Below are positions 8,149 through 18,347 of a stretch of 64,000 nt of DNA, piece by piece; position 1 is the stretch's first letter, and each line of letters begins with the position of its first letter. The DNA lies in contig CANMTP010000014.1 in the NCBI GenBank assembly GCA_947500845.1, positions 41,912 to 105,911 of the forward strand. The letters run 5' to 3'. The position numbers and the translations under genes were made by a program. The DNA comes from an uncultured Aquimarina sp. (GTDB lineage Bacteria > Bacteroidota > Bacteroidia > Flavobacteriales > Flavobacteriaceae). The notes beneath the pieces were generated by a model. It saw only the letters and a list, made by a program, of their open reading frames with translations, was not told the DNA's origin and did not search any database.

Positions 8149-10326
8149 ATGAAATACATTTATTTTATTTTAATTCTGGTAATCACCGCTTGTACCAGAG
8201 AACCCCAAACAGAATTATCCCGTTGGGAAACTCGAAGTGCCAATACCGATATCATTAGAGATGATTTCGGAGTCCCTCATATTTATGGAAAAACTGATGC
8301 AGACGCTGTGTTTGGTCTATTATATGCTCAATGTGAAGATGATTTTAATCGTGTTGAAAGAAACTATATTTGGGCTATCGGTCGACTGGCTGAGGTGGAA
8401 GGAGAAGAAGCACTTTATAGTGACCTTAGAGCAAGATTATTTATGACCAAAGAGGAAGCTATTCAGCGCTATGAGACTAGTCCCGAATGGTTAAAAAAAC
8501 TTTGCGTGGCCTTTGCAGACGGAATCAATTATTACTTGTATAAACATCCAGAAGTTAAGCTTAAATTATTGACACGTTTTGAACCCTGGATGCCTATGTA
8601 TTTTAGTGAAGGATCCATAGGAGGAGACATCGAACGTATATCTACAAAAGATATTCAGAAATTTTATGAAAAAGAACCCTCTTCGGTTTTAGCAAGTAAA
8701 ATTAATGATGGGCTCATACGCCTTGCAGATAATGAGCCAAGAGGTTCTAATGGATTTGCTATTTCAGGAAAATTAACAGCATCAGGCGATGCTATGCTAT
8801 TAATTAATCCCCACACCTCATTTTTCTTTCGTGGAGAAGTACATATGGTAAGCGAAGAAGGCTTAAATGCTTACGGAGCTGTTACCTGGGGACAATTTTT
8901 TGTCTATCAGGGATTCAACGAAAAAACAGGGTGGATGCATACGTCAACATATACCGATGTCATAGATAGTTTTATCGAAACTATTGTAAAGAATGAAAAT
9001 GGATTGAAATATAAATATGGTGATGAACTTCGACCTGTTGAGACCTTGGATGTTACCCTTAAATATAAAGAAGGTGAAGGGATTAAAGAACGTAACTTTC
9101 CGGTGTATCGAACACATCACGGTCCAATCACTCATGCAATTGATAAGAAATGGGTGGCAACGGCGATGATGTGGGATCCTGTAAAAGCCTTAACCCAGTC
9201 TTTTACTAGGACAAAATTAAATGGACATAAAGAGTTCAGGGAAATGATGAATATACGAACAAACTCTTCCAATAATACTGTATACGCTGATGCAGAAGGA
9301 AATATAGCCTATTACCATGGTAACTTTATTCCGATAAGAAATGTAAAATATGACTATACGATGCCAGTAGATGGTAGTGACCCATCTACCGATTGGAAAG
9401 GATTACATACGGTAGATGAATCTATCACGGTGTTTAATCCTCCTAATGGATGGATACAAAACTGTAATTCTACACCTTTTACAAGCGCTGCAGAATACAG
9501 TCCAAAAGCTGAAGATTACCCCAGATATATGTCACGAAATCATGAAAATTTTCGTGGTGTGCATGCGATACGATTATTAGAAAAAACTAAGGGATTAACG
9601 TTGGATAAATTGATTGATCTGGCCTATGATCCCTATTTACCAGCTTTTGAAGTATTGATTCCGGGACTGATTGCTGCATATGATACATCTTCGAATCCCG
9701 ATCAATCTTTAAAAGAGCCCATTGAGGAACTGAGAAATTGGGATTTTGCGGTATCCGAAGAATCAGTGGCTATGTCATTGGCTCATTATTATGGTACTCA
9801 TTATTTACAGGAGGGGAAAGCTCCTGAAAAGCTTAGTTTTATGGAGCGGTTAAATTACTTTAGTGTAGCATCTCCAAAAGAAGAGCGAATTGCTATTTTT
9901 GAAAGAGCAGTAACCAAACTAACTGAAGACTTTGGTAGTTGGAATACTAAATGGGGCGATATTAACCGCTATCAAAGACTTAATGGAGCGATCAGGCAAC
10001 CTTTTGATGATAATAAACCTAGCATTGGCGTAGGTTTGGCTTCAGGCAGATGGGGAGCGCTGGCCTCATTTGGTGCTAGAGCTTATGAAGGTACCAAACG
10101 CATGTATGGGACATCGGGTAATAGCTTTGTTGCTGTGGTAGAATTTGGTGATAAGATAAAGGCAAAAAGTTTGCTCGCTGGTGGTCAAAGCGGACATCCT
10201 GATTCTCCGCATTTTGACGATCAGGTTCAACGGTATGTGGAAGTAAATTTTAAAGATGTCGCTTATTACCGAGAAGACGTAGAAAAAAGATCAAAAGCCG
10301 TATATCATCCAGGAAAGGAGAAGTAA
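8149..10326 (+). CDS. penicillin acylase family lipoprotein (Ntn hydrolase)
   Basis: The ATG at 8149 is preferred over an upstream in-frame TTG (8107) because it yields a lipoprotein signal (MKYIYFILILVITAC, lipobox Cys). The rest is a ~725-residue penicillin-amidase (S45) precursor: N-terminal alpha chain, then RGSNGFAISG containing the autocatalytic Gly199-Ser200 junction, the INPH motif shortly after, and later NTVYADAEGNIAYY. Family members cleave amide bonds of acylated amines; substrates include penicillins, N-acyl-homoserine lactones and N-acyl amino acids, and sequence alone does not choose among them. It is a single gene convergent with the peptidase operon that follows, so a role in acyl-peptide or acyl-D-amino acid turnover with its neighbours is an inference. 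Confidence 0.9.
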   Translation: MKYIYFILILVITACTREPQTELSRWETRSANTDIIRDDFGVPHIYGKTDADAVFGLLYAQCEDDFNRVERNYIWAIGRLAEVEGEEALYSDLRARLFMTKEEAIQRYETSPEWLKKLCVAFADGINYYLYKHPEVKLKLLTRFEPWMPMYFSEGSIGGDIERISTKDIQKFYEKEPSSVLASKINDGLIRLADNEPRGSNGFAISGKLTASGDAMLLINPHTSFFFRGEVHMVSEEGLNAYGAVTWGQFFVYQGFNEKTGWMHTSTYTDVIDSFIETIVKNENGLKYKYGDELRPVETLDVTLKYKEGEGIKERNFPVYRTHHGPITHAIDKKWVATAMMWDPVKALTQSFTRTKLNGHKEFREMMNIRTNSSNNTVYADAEGNIAYYHGNFIPIRNVKYDYTMPVDGSDPSTDWKGLHTVDESITVFNPPNGWIQNCNSTPFTSAAEYSPKAEDYPRYMSRNHENFRGVHAIRLLEKTKGLTLDKLIDLAYDPYLPAFEVLIPGLIAAYDTSSNPDQSLKEPIEELRNWDFAVSEESVAMSLAHYYGTHYLQEGKAPEKLSFMERLNYFSVASPKEERIAIFERAVTKLTEDFGSWNTKWGDINRYQRLNGAIRQPFDDNKPSIGVGLASGRWGALASFGARAYEGTKRMYGTSGNSFVAVVEFGDKIKAKSLLAGGQSGHPDSPHFDDQVQRYVEVNFKDVAYYREDVEKRSKAVYHPGKEK

Positions 10327-10420
10327 TTCTTGTGTTAATAATAAGTTTGAAAACTTGTTATGGAAAGATAAACAATTCTCTACTTCATAAATACTACCTG
10401 ATAAATGATCGATACAAACA

Positions 10421-12286
10421 TTATTTGATTGTAAAGAAGATATTATCTCTTGGATTTGTATCAGGGATATAATCATTCCCTAATTGTATTTTTTCAATTC
10501 CCTTCGTTGTCTTGACTGTGAGGATCATGTTGTCTTTTTCTTGCCAAACCTTAGCAGAGTGATGAATATTTTGTGTTGTTTGATCTTTAAAAGTTATGGT
10601 TATGTCCAAAGGCACAGGAAGATCTCCTATTTTTTTTACAGTAATTTCATATACATTATTTCTTTCTTCTACTTGGGCAATACCCAAATCGGGATATCCG
10701 TTTTCAAAAAACCACTTTTTCCAAAACCAGTTTAAGTTTTGCTGAGATGTTTCATTTACATTGTAAAAAAAATCTAATGGAGTAGGATGTTTTCCTTTCC
10801 ATGTTTCTATATAAGTGGCCAAACATTTCTTGAATAATTCTTTCCTCAGTATATCTTGCAAAACATATAACCCTACAGCTGGTTTCATATAGAAATTGAA
10901 ATAGGAAGTTCTGCCTTCTAGCATGGTAGATTTGGTAGTAGATGCAATATTTGTATTAGTACTTGCATAGGAGCTCATATTTCTGGCGTAACGTGTTAAC
11001 CTATTTAATGAAGGTTCTTGTTTTTGCTGATACTCGTATGGGATCATTGCTGCAAATGCTTCATCCATCCAGGCATGTTCTGTTTCATTGGTCAATACGT
11101 AAAATGGAAAATAATTATGAGCAATTTCATGGGCAGTGACATCTACGGTTCGGCCTCTGTTATCGGCCGAGGGATCATTTGCAATCATAGGATACTCCAT
11201 ACCACTGGCTCCATTGGTACCATTAAATATGGTCATCGTTGGAAAGGGGAAAGGGTATGGAAGTTCATTTGAAAAGTAACGAATAGATTTTTTTGCTAAA
11301 AGCGCTACTTCGGTAAAATCTTTAGACTCAATCGGATAGGCAGTTTCTATAAAAATATTATTTCGGGAAACCCCCTTTAATGATGTTCCATCCCAAAGGA
11401 AATGATCGCTCAAACCAAAAGCCACATCAGAAACATTATTCGCTTTAAACACCCATTTATTATGAGACGTTATATGTTTTTCTGACTTGTAATCGTCTTG
11501 ATGTACTATCGAAATAATATCATCGCTTTTCTGAGCTAGTTTATATTTATTATATATGTTTAGTGATAATACTTTTTCTGCATTTTGCAGCAGTCCAGAA
11601 CCCCAAACCAGGTATTCATCAGGTACTGTAACCGTATACTCATAATCACCGAGATCATAATAAAATTCCTGTCCTCCGGTATGTATATTTTCGTCCCAGC
11701 CATTGATATCATCGTACACTGCAATTTTTGGGTACCACTGTCCCAGAAAGAAAGAAGTTTCATCTTTTGCCCCCATTCGGATATTACTTTTGGTAGGAAT
11801 TGAAAAAACCCAGCTTAATTCAATATTAATCCATTCTGAAGGGAATATAGGTTGAGTAGGTTTTGCTAGTATAAGAGTTCCTTCTGTACTATAATCCATA
11901 ATAAGTTCGTCGCCAATTTTAAGCCGTTTGATCAAAACTCCAGAGTGAACATCATCTGGATGGACTGGGTCATCTCGACGACTTCCTTTTTTATACAAAT
12001 TTTGAAAAACGTGAAAAACGATCTGATGGAGTGTATCTGGACTATTGTTTTGGTACTTTATTATTTCGGTACCAATTAATTCTTTTTTTTGAGGGATAAC
12101 TTCTGCATTAATCGTGTATGAAGCCGTGTTTTGCCAGTATTGTGTGCCAGGTATTCCTTTGGTTGTTCGAGTTCCTCTTTTAATGGCATCAGAAAAACTC
12201 TTACTCATCGGTAATTTTTGCTGACTTACACCAACAAAAATTAAAAGAAACATAAAACTAGAACATAGTACCTTTTTATAAAACAT
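10421..12286 (-). CDS. secreted M1-family zinc aminopeptidase
   Basis: Signal peptide MFYKKVLCSSFMFLLIFVGVSQ, then an N-terminal beta domain and a gluzincin catalytic domain. The zinc site is complete: His386-Glu387-x-x-His390 with Glu409 exactly 18 residues after the second His (WMDEAF). The exopeptidase motif reads SGMEYP (GAMEN-type). No ERAP-like C-terminal superhelix is present; at ~620 residues it matches the short Bacteroidota exported M1 enzymes. It would release N-terminal residues from peptides outside the cytoplasm. It is the last gene of the reverse operon running down from 23522, 97 bases after the VPS10-type gene. Confidence 0.9.
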   Translation of the reverse strand: MFYKKVLCSSFMFLLIFVGVSQQKLPMSKSFSDAIKRGTRTTKGIPGTQYWQNTASYTINAEVIPQKKELIGTEIIKYQNNSPDTLHQIVFHVFQNLYKKGSRRDDPVHPDDVHSGVLIKRLKIGDELIMDYSTEGTLILAKPTQPIFPSEWINIELSWVFSIPTKSNIRMGAKDETSFFLGQWYPKIAVYDDINGWDENIHTGGQEFYYDLGDYEYTVTVPDEYLVWGSGLLQNAEKVLSLNIYNKYKLAQKSDDIISIVHQDDYKSEKHITSHNKWVFKANNVSDVAFGLSDHFLWDGTSLKGVSRNNIFIETAYPIESKDFTEVALLAKKSIRYFSNELPYPFPFPTMTIFNGTNGASGMEYPMIANDPSADNRGRTVDVTAHEIAHNYFPFYVLTNETEHAWMDEAFAAMIPYEYQQKQEPSLNRLTRYARNMSSYASTNTNIASTTKSTMLEGRTSYFNFYMKPAVGLYVLQDILRKELFKKCLATYIETWKGKHPTPLDFFYNVNETSQQNLNWFWKKWFFENGYPDLGIAQVEERNNVYEITVKKIGDLPVPLDITITFKDQTTQNIHHSAKVWQEKDNMILTVKTTKGIEKIQLGNDYIPDTNPRDNIFFTIK

Positions 12287-12383
12287 TTTTTAAATTTTTA
12301 ATCATTTAAGATTCATATACCTGATTCTAGGTGTATTTTTCATGAGCACTGTCCCTGTAAATCTTAGTCCTGACAACGCAATA

Positions 12384-15300
12384 TTATTCTAAACTCTTTT
12401 TGACCTTCGCAAATTCAACTTTTAAATGTTCAAAACGCATTTCGGCTTCTTTTCCAGGTAACTGATCTGCATTACTGATCATACGATACAAATACATAAT
12501 CTGATCAACCAGCATTGGCTTTGGGTAAGCGCCATCATCATTTTTTAATTGTTTAAGTACTTTTTCTACTTTTTTTAATCTTTCTGATGATTGGTTCTTT
12601 TCTTTCAACTTAATCACTTCGGTTTCCAGAGTGTCTTGAAACTTACGTGCTGTTGTAAGAAGTTCGCTAATTTCTTGCTGCTTTTCAATTTGCAAAACTA
12701 TATCTTCTTTGGATACCCCATTGGCTTTTACCCTGGGATCGATTAAAAGTTCAAATGTTTGTTCTATAACGTTAGTATTGGTGCTCAATCTAACGGTGTA
12801 AATTCCCGGAGCTGCAATGGGTCCATTTTGAAATCTTCTAGAAACCTCTTTTGCCCATGGGCCGGAATGTCTTAAGTTCCAATTAAAACGATTTAAACCA
12901 GGTGTGTTGCTCAACGATTTGTCGACTAGATAAATGGTTTCATTAGTACTCATTGTACTTACAACATTTTCAATTAATTTTGGTTTGGTCGTATCACTAA
13001 TGTATGTCGCAATAATTATTTTATTAGCATTAAGAATATCTAGTTTTACACTAGTTTTATGATCTTTTGGTATATAATAATCAATAGCAACATTAGCTTG
13101 TGGATACACAGGAAATGTAGTTTGGCCATTACGTATCTTCGGATAACGATATCTTATCGTATTATCCGGTTTAAATAACCAGGGAGAACTTCCTAGTTTA
13201 TTGATTTCGGCTTGTCTTAACGAAGTGATATTATCCAATATCCAAAAAGAACGACCCATAGTACTTACAATAAGGTCACCACGATAGATTTTAATATCGG
13301 TTACCGGCGTAACCGGCAAATTTTGCTGAAATGATTGCCATTTTTTACCATCATCGAATGAAATAAACAATCCAAATTCTGTGCCCGCATACAATAGGCC
13401 TTCTCTTTTAGGGTCTTCTCTTATTACCCGCGTTGGAAAATCAGCAGGAATACCATTACTGCCAGTGGTAATTAATTCCCAGGTTTTCCCATAATTCTCA
13501 GTTTTGTAAATATAAGGCTTTTCATCTCCCAATTGATATCGTAATATAGATACGTAGGCTTTTGCCGAATTATGAGAAGACGGCTCAACAGCATCAACCC
13601 GACCACCTTTTGGTAATTTAGATGGGGTAACGTTTGTCCATGTTTTTCCTCCATCTTTAGTAAGTTGCACTAGGCCATCATTCGACCCTGTCCAAATTAA
13701 TCCTTCTTTAATTTTAGATTCTCTGATAGCGTACAAGGTGCTATAATATTCTTCACCAGTAATGTCTCGGGTAATGGGGCTACCAGAAATAACTTGTTTA
13801 TCTTCCTCGAATGCTGTTAAATCTGGTGAAATTGTTTGCCAGGTTAATCCATCATCGGTCGTTTTATGTAGATACTGGGAACCGTGATAGACGGTATTGG
13901 GATTATGTGGTGATATATGAATAGGAGCTACTCGCTGAAAGCGATATCGTAAATCTTTTGGATTTTGGCCATAGATATTACTTGCACCAACATAGTATCC
14001 TTTTTCAACACCTGTTCGTTTATCAAAAACATTAAAACGTCCCTTACAGTTTGAATATACTATAGAATGATTTCCAGGTTTGGGTACTGCAGGTCCGGTT
14101 TCGCATCCTCCGGTATTTATAATCCAGCCAACTCCGGTATTTTGGATGGCACTTGGCGCAAAACTTGGTACTGCGATAGTAGTATAATTATCCTGTTGAC
14201 CGGCATACAACCAATAAGGGTACTGATCATCAACTTCTACCTGATAAAGTTCTGCTGTAGGTTGGTTAAACTGGCTTGACCATGTTTTACCCCCATTGTG
14301 AGTTACATTGGCACCCCCATCATTGGATTGAATAAATAACTCAGGATTATCTGGATTGATCCAGATATCATGATTATCCCCATGTGGAGGCTTCATCTTA
14401 GTCCATGTTTTGCCCCCATCGATAGATTTTAACATTGGGTTTGCCATTGAATATACTATATCAGGGTTTTTAGGATCAACTTCAACGTTGGTATAATAAA
14501 AAGGTCTATTTACTAAACCTGCTTCATTTGATACTTTTACGAAAGATTTACCTTGATTTTCAGATTTATACAAACCCCCTTCTTTTCCCGGAGCCTCAAT
14601 AATAGCATATAGGATACTTGAATCGACTGGTGACACTGCCAAATCTATCTTTCCTATTAATCCTTGAGGTAGGCCTTGACTTAGTTTTTTCCAGGTTTTT
14701 CCACCATTTACTGATTTATAGATACCTCCTTCGCTCGTATCACCCCCAGAAACGATAGTCCATGGTTTGCGCTGGGCTTTCCATGCTGCTGCATAAACCA
14801 CCTCAGGATTACCTGGCAATAATTCTAAATCAGCAAAGCCAACTTCATCAGAAATAAAAAGAACTTTTTCCCAGGAGACTCCACCGTCTATAGTTTTGTA
14901 AATACCACGTTCAGGGTTGGATTTAAATGCATTACCAATAGCTGCAACCCATACAATGCTATGATTTGTAGGATCTATTTCTACGGCACCTATATGTCCA
15001 GTATTCTTTAAACCTATATGCTGCCATGTTTTTCCTGCGTCAATTGATTTATACATTCCTTTACCGGTAATAACATTACTTCTGAGACCGTCAGAACCAG
15101 TACCCACATAAACTATATTGGCATCATGATGTGCTACACCAATATCACCTATTGATGGCGTTGCGAAGTACTCATCAGAAACGTTCTTCCATGAGGTGCC
15201 ATAATCTTCGGTTTTCCAAACTCCACCCCCTGAAGCTCCAAGATAAAAAGTTGAAGGTGTGGTTGGAGCCCCAGTAACTGCTGTTACACGACCACCTCTT

Positions 15301-15407
15301 CCGGGACCAACAGTTCTGTATTGCAATGCGCTAAAATTCTGTGCTATTATCTCTTGGGCACCTAAAAAGAGTAATAAACAAAAAATAATGTCATTTGTTA
15401 TCCTCAT
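12384..15407 (-). CDS. secreted VPS10/BNR-repeat beta-propeller protein
   Basis: The ATG at 15407 (MRITNDIIFCLLLFLGAQ..AQ) gives a signal peptide; the longer ORF from 15461 adds 18 charged residues and is less likely. The next ~700 residues hold many BNR/sortilin-type blades (S-x-D-G-G-K-T-W variants such as SIDAGKTW, TIDGGVSW, SVNGGKTW), beginning RTVGPGRGGRVTAV. A C-terminal ~250 residues has beta-sandwich segments and a helical tail. Automatic annotation often calls these glycosyl hydrolase or sialidase, but no sialidase FRIP motif or catalytic set was seen; a binding or scaffold role is more cautious. It sits within the exported peptidase operon, next to the M1 enzyme. Confidence 0.8.
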   Translation of the reverse strand: MRITNDIIFCLLLFLGAQEIIAQNFSALQYRTVGPGRGGRVTAVTGAPTTPSTFYLGASGGGVWKTEDYGTSWKNVSDEYFATPSIGDIGVAHHDANIVYVGTGSDGLRSNVITGKGMYKSIDAGKTWQHIGLKNTGHIGAVEIDPTNHSIVWVAAIGNAFKSNPERGIYKTIDGGVSWEKVLFISDEVGFADLELLPGNPEVVYAAAWKAQRKPWTIVSGGDTSEGGIYKSVNGGKTWKKLSQGLPQGLIGKIDLAVSPVDSSILYAIIEAPGKEGGLYKSENQGKSFVKVSNEAGLVNRPFYYTNVEVDPKNPDIVYSMANPMLKSIDGGKTWTKMKPPHGDNHDIWINPDNPELFIQSNDGGANVTHNGGKTWSSQFNQPTAELYQVEVDDQYPYWLYAGQQDNYTTIAVPSFAPSAIQNTGVGWIINTGGCETGPAVPKPGNHSIVYSNCKGRFNVFDKRTGVEKGYYVGASNIYGQNPKDLRYRFQRVAPIHISPHNPNTVYHGSQYLHKTTDDGLTWQTISPDLTAFEEDKQVISGSPITRDITGEEYYSTLYAIRESKIKEGLIWTGSNDGLVQLTKDGGKTWTNVTPSKLPKGGRVDAVEPSSHNSAKAYVSILRYQLGDEKPYIYKTENYGKTWELITTGSNGIPADFPTRVIREDPKREGLLYAGTEFGLFISFDDGKKWQSFQQNLPVTPVTDIKIYRGDLIVSTMGRSFWILDNITSLRQAEINKLGSSPWLFKPDNTIRYRYPKIRNGQTTFPVYPQANVAIDYYIPKDHKTSVKLDILNANKIIIATYISDTTKPKLIENVVSTMSTNETIYLVDKSLSNTPGLNRFNWNLRHSGPWAKEVSRRFQNGPIAAPGIYTVRLSTNTNVIEQTFELLIDPRVKANGVSKEDIVLQIEKQQEISELLTTARKFQDTLETEVIKLKEKNQSSERLKKVEKVLKQLKNDDGAYPKPMLVDQIMYLYRMISNADQLPGKEAEMRFEHLKVEFAKVKKSLE

Positions 15408-15470
15408 AAATTTGTTTTTATGCTCGAGTTTATCATTAAATGGAATTGTTTTATTCATCACTTTATAGAA

Positions 15471-17081
15471 CTAATTATTTTTTTTAAGAGTAGGATAGTT
15501 AATTCCTAATTGTTCTAAATATGAATCGTATTTATTTTCATCGTAATAAAATTGCTCTAACTTCTCTCTGTATTGGTTCATGATGTCTTTATTTAAGTAA
15601 ATTGGCGGCTTATCATCAGCCGAAATCATGGGCTTATACTTTGTTTCTTTACTTTGTACATTATTAAAATAATTCCATGCTTGTTCTACCAGAACTGGTT
15701 TTAGTAACAGGTCAAGTATAGTCATTGCCTCTACTTTTGCTCCTGAGGTGGCACCTTTGTGAGCAATAGGGGTGGCCATTGCAATTGCATTGCTCCAATG
15801 ATGCCCTTGCAAACCTGGTATATTTGAAGGGTATCTGAGTGTCACTGTTGGAACTTTCCATGACACGTCTCCAATATCATCAGACCCCCCACTTACAGGT
15901 CTTTTAAGGGGAATTCCTATTGGTGAAAGTTTTGTATTTAGGCCATCTGTTTTTTTTGAATTTACTTCCTTTTGAACTGCTTTTGCAAGCATCTGGTCTT
16001 CGTTTGACCATTGTGGCAAGCCTATTTGCTGTATGTTTGCATACATTTGCTCAGCAATAATCTTATTAAAATGTCGTGGCCATGCCGCTCCAACAATTTT
16101 AGAGGTCATTGCAGTATCAGTCATGAGGGCTGCTCCTTTAGCTATATTGTTTGCGTCATTATACATTTCAATAATTCCTTCATAGGTAATATCCCGAAAG
16201 TAATACCATATAGAGGCTTTTGACGGGACAACATTAGGTTGGTCTCCTGCATCGGTAAAAATAGAATGTGACCTTTTCAAAGGGTGCAAATGTTCTCGTT
16301 TATAATTCCATCCCACATTCATGAGTTCGGCAGCATCAAGTGCGCTTCTCCCTCTCCAGGGTGAGCCTGCAGAATGTGCAGCTTCTCCATCAAAGGTATA
16401 TTCTACAGATATTAGCCCAGTACCTCTTGCCTGACCCCATGAGACGCTTAAGTTACTGCTCACGTGAGTAAAGATGCACACATCAATATCATCAAAAAGA
16501 CCATCTCGAGTGTACCATGCTTTGGAAGCAAGCAATTCTTCGGCTATGCCAGGCCAAAGTACTAAAGTACCTTTGATATCTTCTCGTTCCATTAGTTGTT
16601 TTACGGCCAGGGCAGCAGTAATATTTAGAGGTATTCCCGAGTTATGTCCCTCGCCATGTCCTGGCGCTCCATCAACCATTGGTTTGTGGTAAGCAACCCC
16701 GGGGTATTGAGAAGCTTTCGGAATACAATCAACATCACTGCCCAATGCGATAACTGGACCTTTACCGTTGCTCCATCTAGCAAACCATGCTGTGGGGATA
16801 CCGGCAACCCCCTTTTTTATTTGAAATCCGTTTTTCTCTAATATTTGGCTTAAGTATTTTGAAGATTCAGTTTCTTGAAACCCTAGTTCTGAAAAACTGA
16901 ATATTTTATCTATCATAACTTGTGTTTGCTTATGATTAGATTCAACTAAGTCCGCAACTTCAGATTTCAATTTTGTAATTTGTTTTTTTGAGTATTTTTT
17001 TTGAGCGACTATTTGATTAAAACTACTTAATAATAGTAGCACGCAAAAAAACAGAGTTGATTTTTTTAGAGGTGCTTTCAT
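15471..17081 (-). CDS. exported M20-family amidohydrolase (AbgB/M20D-like)
   Basis: Signal peptide through ..NQIVAQ, then an M20 peptidase/amidohydrolase fold: GSDVDCIP, the metal-site segment GHGEGHNSG (His142, His146), LWPGIAEELLASK with the conserved Glu pair, and the dimerisation domain with DGEAAHSAGSPWRGRSALDA. The C-terminal metal-binding segment GHHWSNAIA is present. AbgB-type enzymes hydrolyse N-acyl amino acids such as p-aminobenzoyl-glutamate. The usual Cys of the M20D GHxCGH motif is Glu144 here. Located mid-operon between DmpA-type peptidase and VPS10-type genes; likely cleaves N-acylated peptides or amino acids in the periplasm. Confidence 0.88.
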   Translation of the reverse strand: MKAPLKKSTLFFCVLLLLSSFNQIVAQKKYSKKQITKLKSEVADLVESNHKQTQVMIDKIFSFSELGFQETESSKYLSQILEKNGFQIKKGVAGIPTAWFARWSNGKGPVIALGSDVDCIPKASQYPGVAYHKPMVDGAPGHGEGHNSGIPLNITAALAVKQLMEREDIKGTLVLWPGIAEELLASKAWYTRDGLFDDIDVCIFTHVSSNLSVSWGQARGTGLISVEYTFDGEAAHSAGSPWRGRSALDAAELMNVGWNYKREHLHPLKRSHSIFTDAGDQPNVVPSKASIWYYFRDITYEGIIEMYNDANNIAKGAALMTDTAMTSKIVGAAWPRHFNKIIAEQMYANIQQIGLPQWSNEDQMLAKAVQKEVNSKKTDGLNTKLSPIGIPLKRPVSGGSDDIGDVSWKVPTVTLRYPSNIPGLQGHHWSNAIAMATPIAHKGATSGAKVEAMTILDLLLKPVLVEQAWNYFNNVQSKETKYKPMISADDKPPIYLNKDIMNQYREKLEQFYYDENKYDSYLEQLGINYPTLKKNN

Positions 17082-17167
17082 AAATATTGATAATTAAGAT
17101 GTTAATTTTTTTGACTTTTTTTAAACGGTAATAGTTTTTAAAACACATTGACTTATAGTCAACCTAT

Positions 17168-18310
17168 TTATTTTTTACGAGCCTTATATTTATCTAATAT
17201 TTTAAGTGTTTTTTCGATAGGTAATGCGTTCATCATTCTTCCTTTTTGCCCTTTCATATCGGTTGCCATAAAAAGCGAATTATAAATCGCTTCTTCGGTA
17301 GCTTCAACTACTGCCAGAAAAAGAGGAGACATGTGATCGTTAGAAACTTCTATAACAGGTTTTTCTATTTTTTTTGAATCATACGGGATACGAAGTTGAG
17401 GGTGAGTACTAAAGGCTATACTATAATCACCACTACCGTTAGATGAAAAAGATCCCACTTTGCCAAATGCTAAAAAAGAACGTTTTGCCAGACGTTTTAA
17501 ATTTCTGGCTGATAATGGAGCATCAGTAGCAATAATAATCATGCACGAACCATCAACCACATAAGGGACATCCTGCGCCATATAAAAATTATTGAGTTCT
17601 TCTCCTACAGGAGCACCATTGATGGTAAGAATACCTCCAAAATTGGTTTGAACAAGGACACCAATCGTATAACCTCCTTTATCTTTTGGAAGTACTCGGG
17701 ATGAAGTCCCAATACCTCCTTTAAAGCCCAAACATCTAGTTCCTGTTCCTGCACCTACATTTCCCTCGGCAACAATTTTGGTAGTTGCTGCATGTATAGC
17801 TTCGATAACGTGATTATCTTTTACGTGCCGCCCTCTAATATCATTTAGCCATCCATCGTTGGTTTCCCCTACTACCGGATTAACTGACCTAATGTTGGAA
17901 TTTTCATGGGTCGATAGTGTGTAATTTACGATGCTATTGGCAACGAGAAAAGCATTGAGTGTGTTAGTTAAAGCTATTGGTGTTTCGAGATTACCTAGCT
18001 CTTCGATTTGTGTAAAACCAAGTGCTTTACCAAAACCGTTACCTACAAATACTGCTGCGGGTACTTTTTCCCTGAAAATGTTTCCTTGATGAGGTATGAT
18101 TACCGTGACACCAGTACGTATCGAATCTCCAACTATCAATGTTTTTTGTCCTACCGAAACACCATTTACATCGGTAATAGCATTCCATTTTCCTGGGGTA
18201 AGGATACCAGGTGCAATACCAAAATCCCTAGCTCTTTTCCTCTGATTTTGGGCTTGTAAACTTAAAAAAAAGCTTAAAGAGAATACCAGGACAACTGTAC
18301 ATCTTAACAT
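17168..18310 (-). CDS. P1-family (DmpA-type) aminopeptidase/esterase, exported
   Basis: Signal peptide MLRCTVVLVFSLSFFLSLQAQ, followed by the DmpA/P1 fold: AITDVNGVSVGQKTL, the TGTRCLGFKGGIGTSSR loop and the autoprocessing site VVDGS-CMIIIATDAPL, placing the N-terminal nucleophile at Ser255. The DmpA precursor is cut at the equivalent Gly-Ser. Family enzymes release N-terminal L- or D-residues and beta-amino acids; DmpA is noted for D-aminopeptidase activity on short peptides. Immediate neighbours (serine beta-lactamase-like protein, D-aminoacylase, D-amino acid transaminase) favour a D-peptide role, which is inference. Confidence 0.9.
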   Translation of the reverse strand: MLRCTVVLVFSLSFFLSLQAQNQRKRARDFGIAPGILTPGKWNAITDVNGVSVGQKTLIVGDSIRTGVTVIIPHQGNIFREKVPAAVFVGNGFGKALGFTQIEELGNLETPIALTNTLNAFLVANSIVNYTLSTHENSNIRSVNPVVGETNDGWLNDIRGRHVKDNHVIEAIHAATTKIVAEGNVGAGTGTRCLGFKGGIGTSSRVLPKDKGGYTIGVLVQTNFGGILTINGAPVGEELNNFYMAQDVPYVVDGSCMIIIATDAPLSARNLKRLAKRSFLAFGKVGSFSSNGSGDYSIAFSTHPQLRIPYDSKKIEKPVIEVSNDHMSPLFLAVVEATEEAIYNSLFMATDMKGQKGRMMNALPIEKTLKILDKYKARKK

Positions 18311-18347
18311 AGATTTTTATTTGTTATATTTTGAATAAAATATTTCC

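Noticed and set aside
12384..15407. Naming the BNR/VPS10 protein a sialidase
   Set aside because: Blade motifs alone are not enzyme evidence; FRIP and the catalytic Tyr/Glu/Arg set were not seen.
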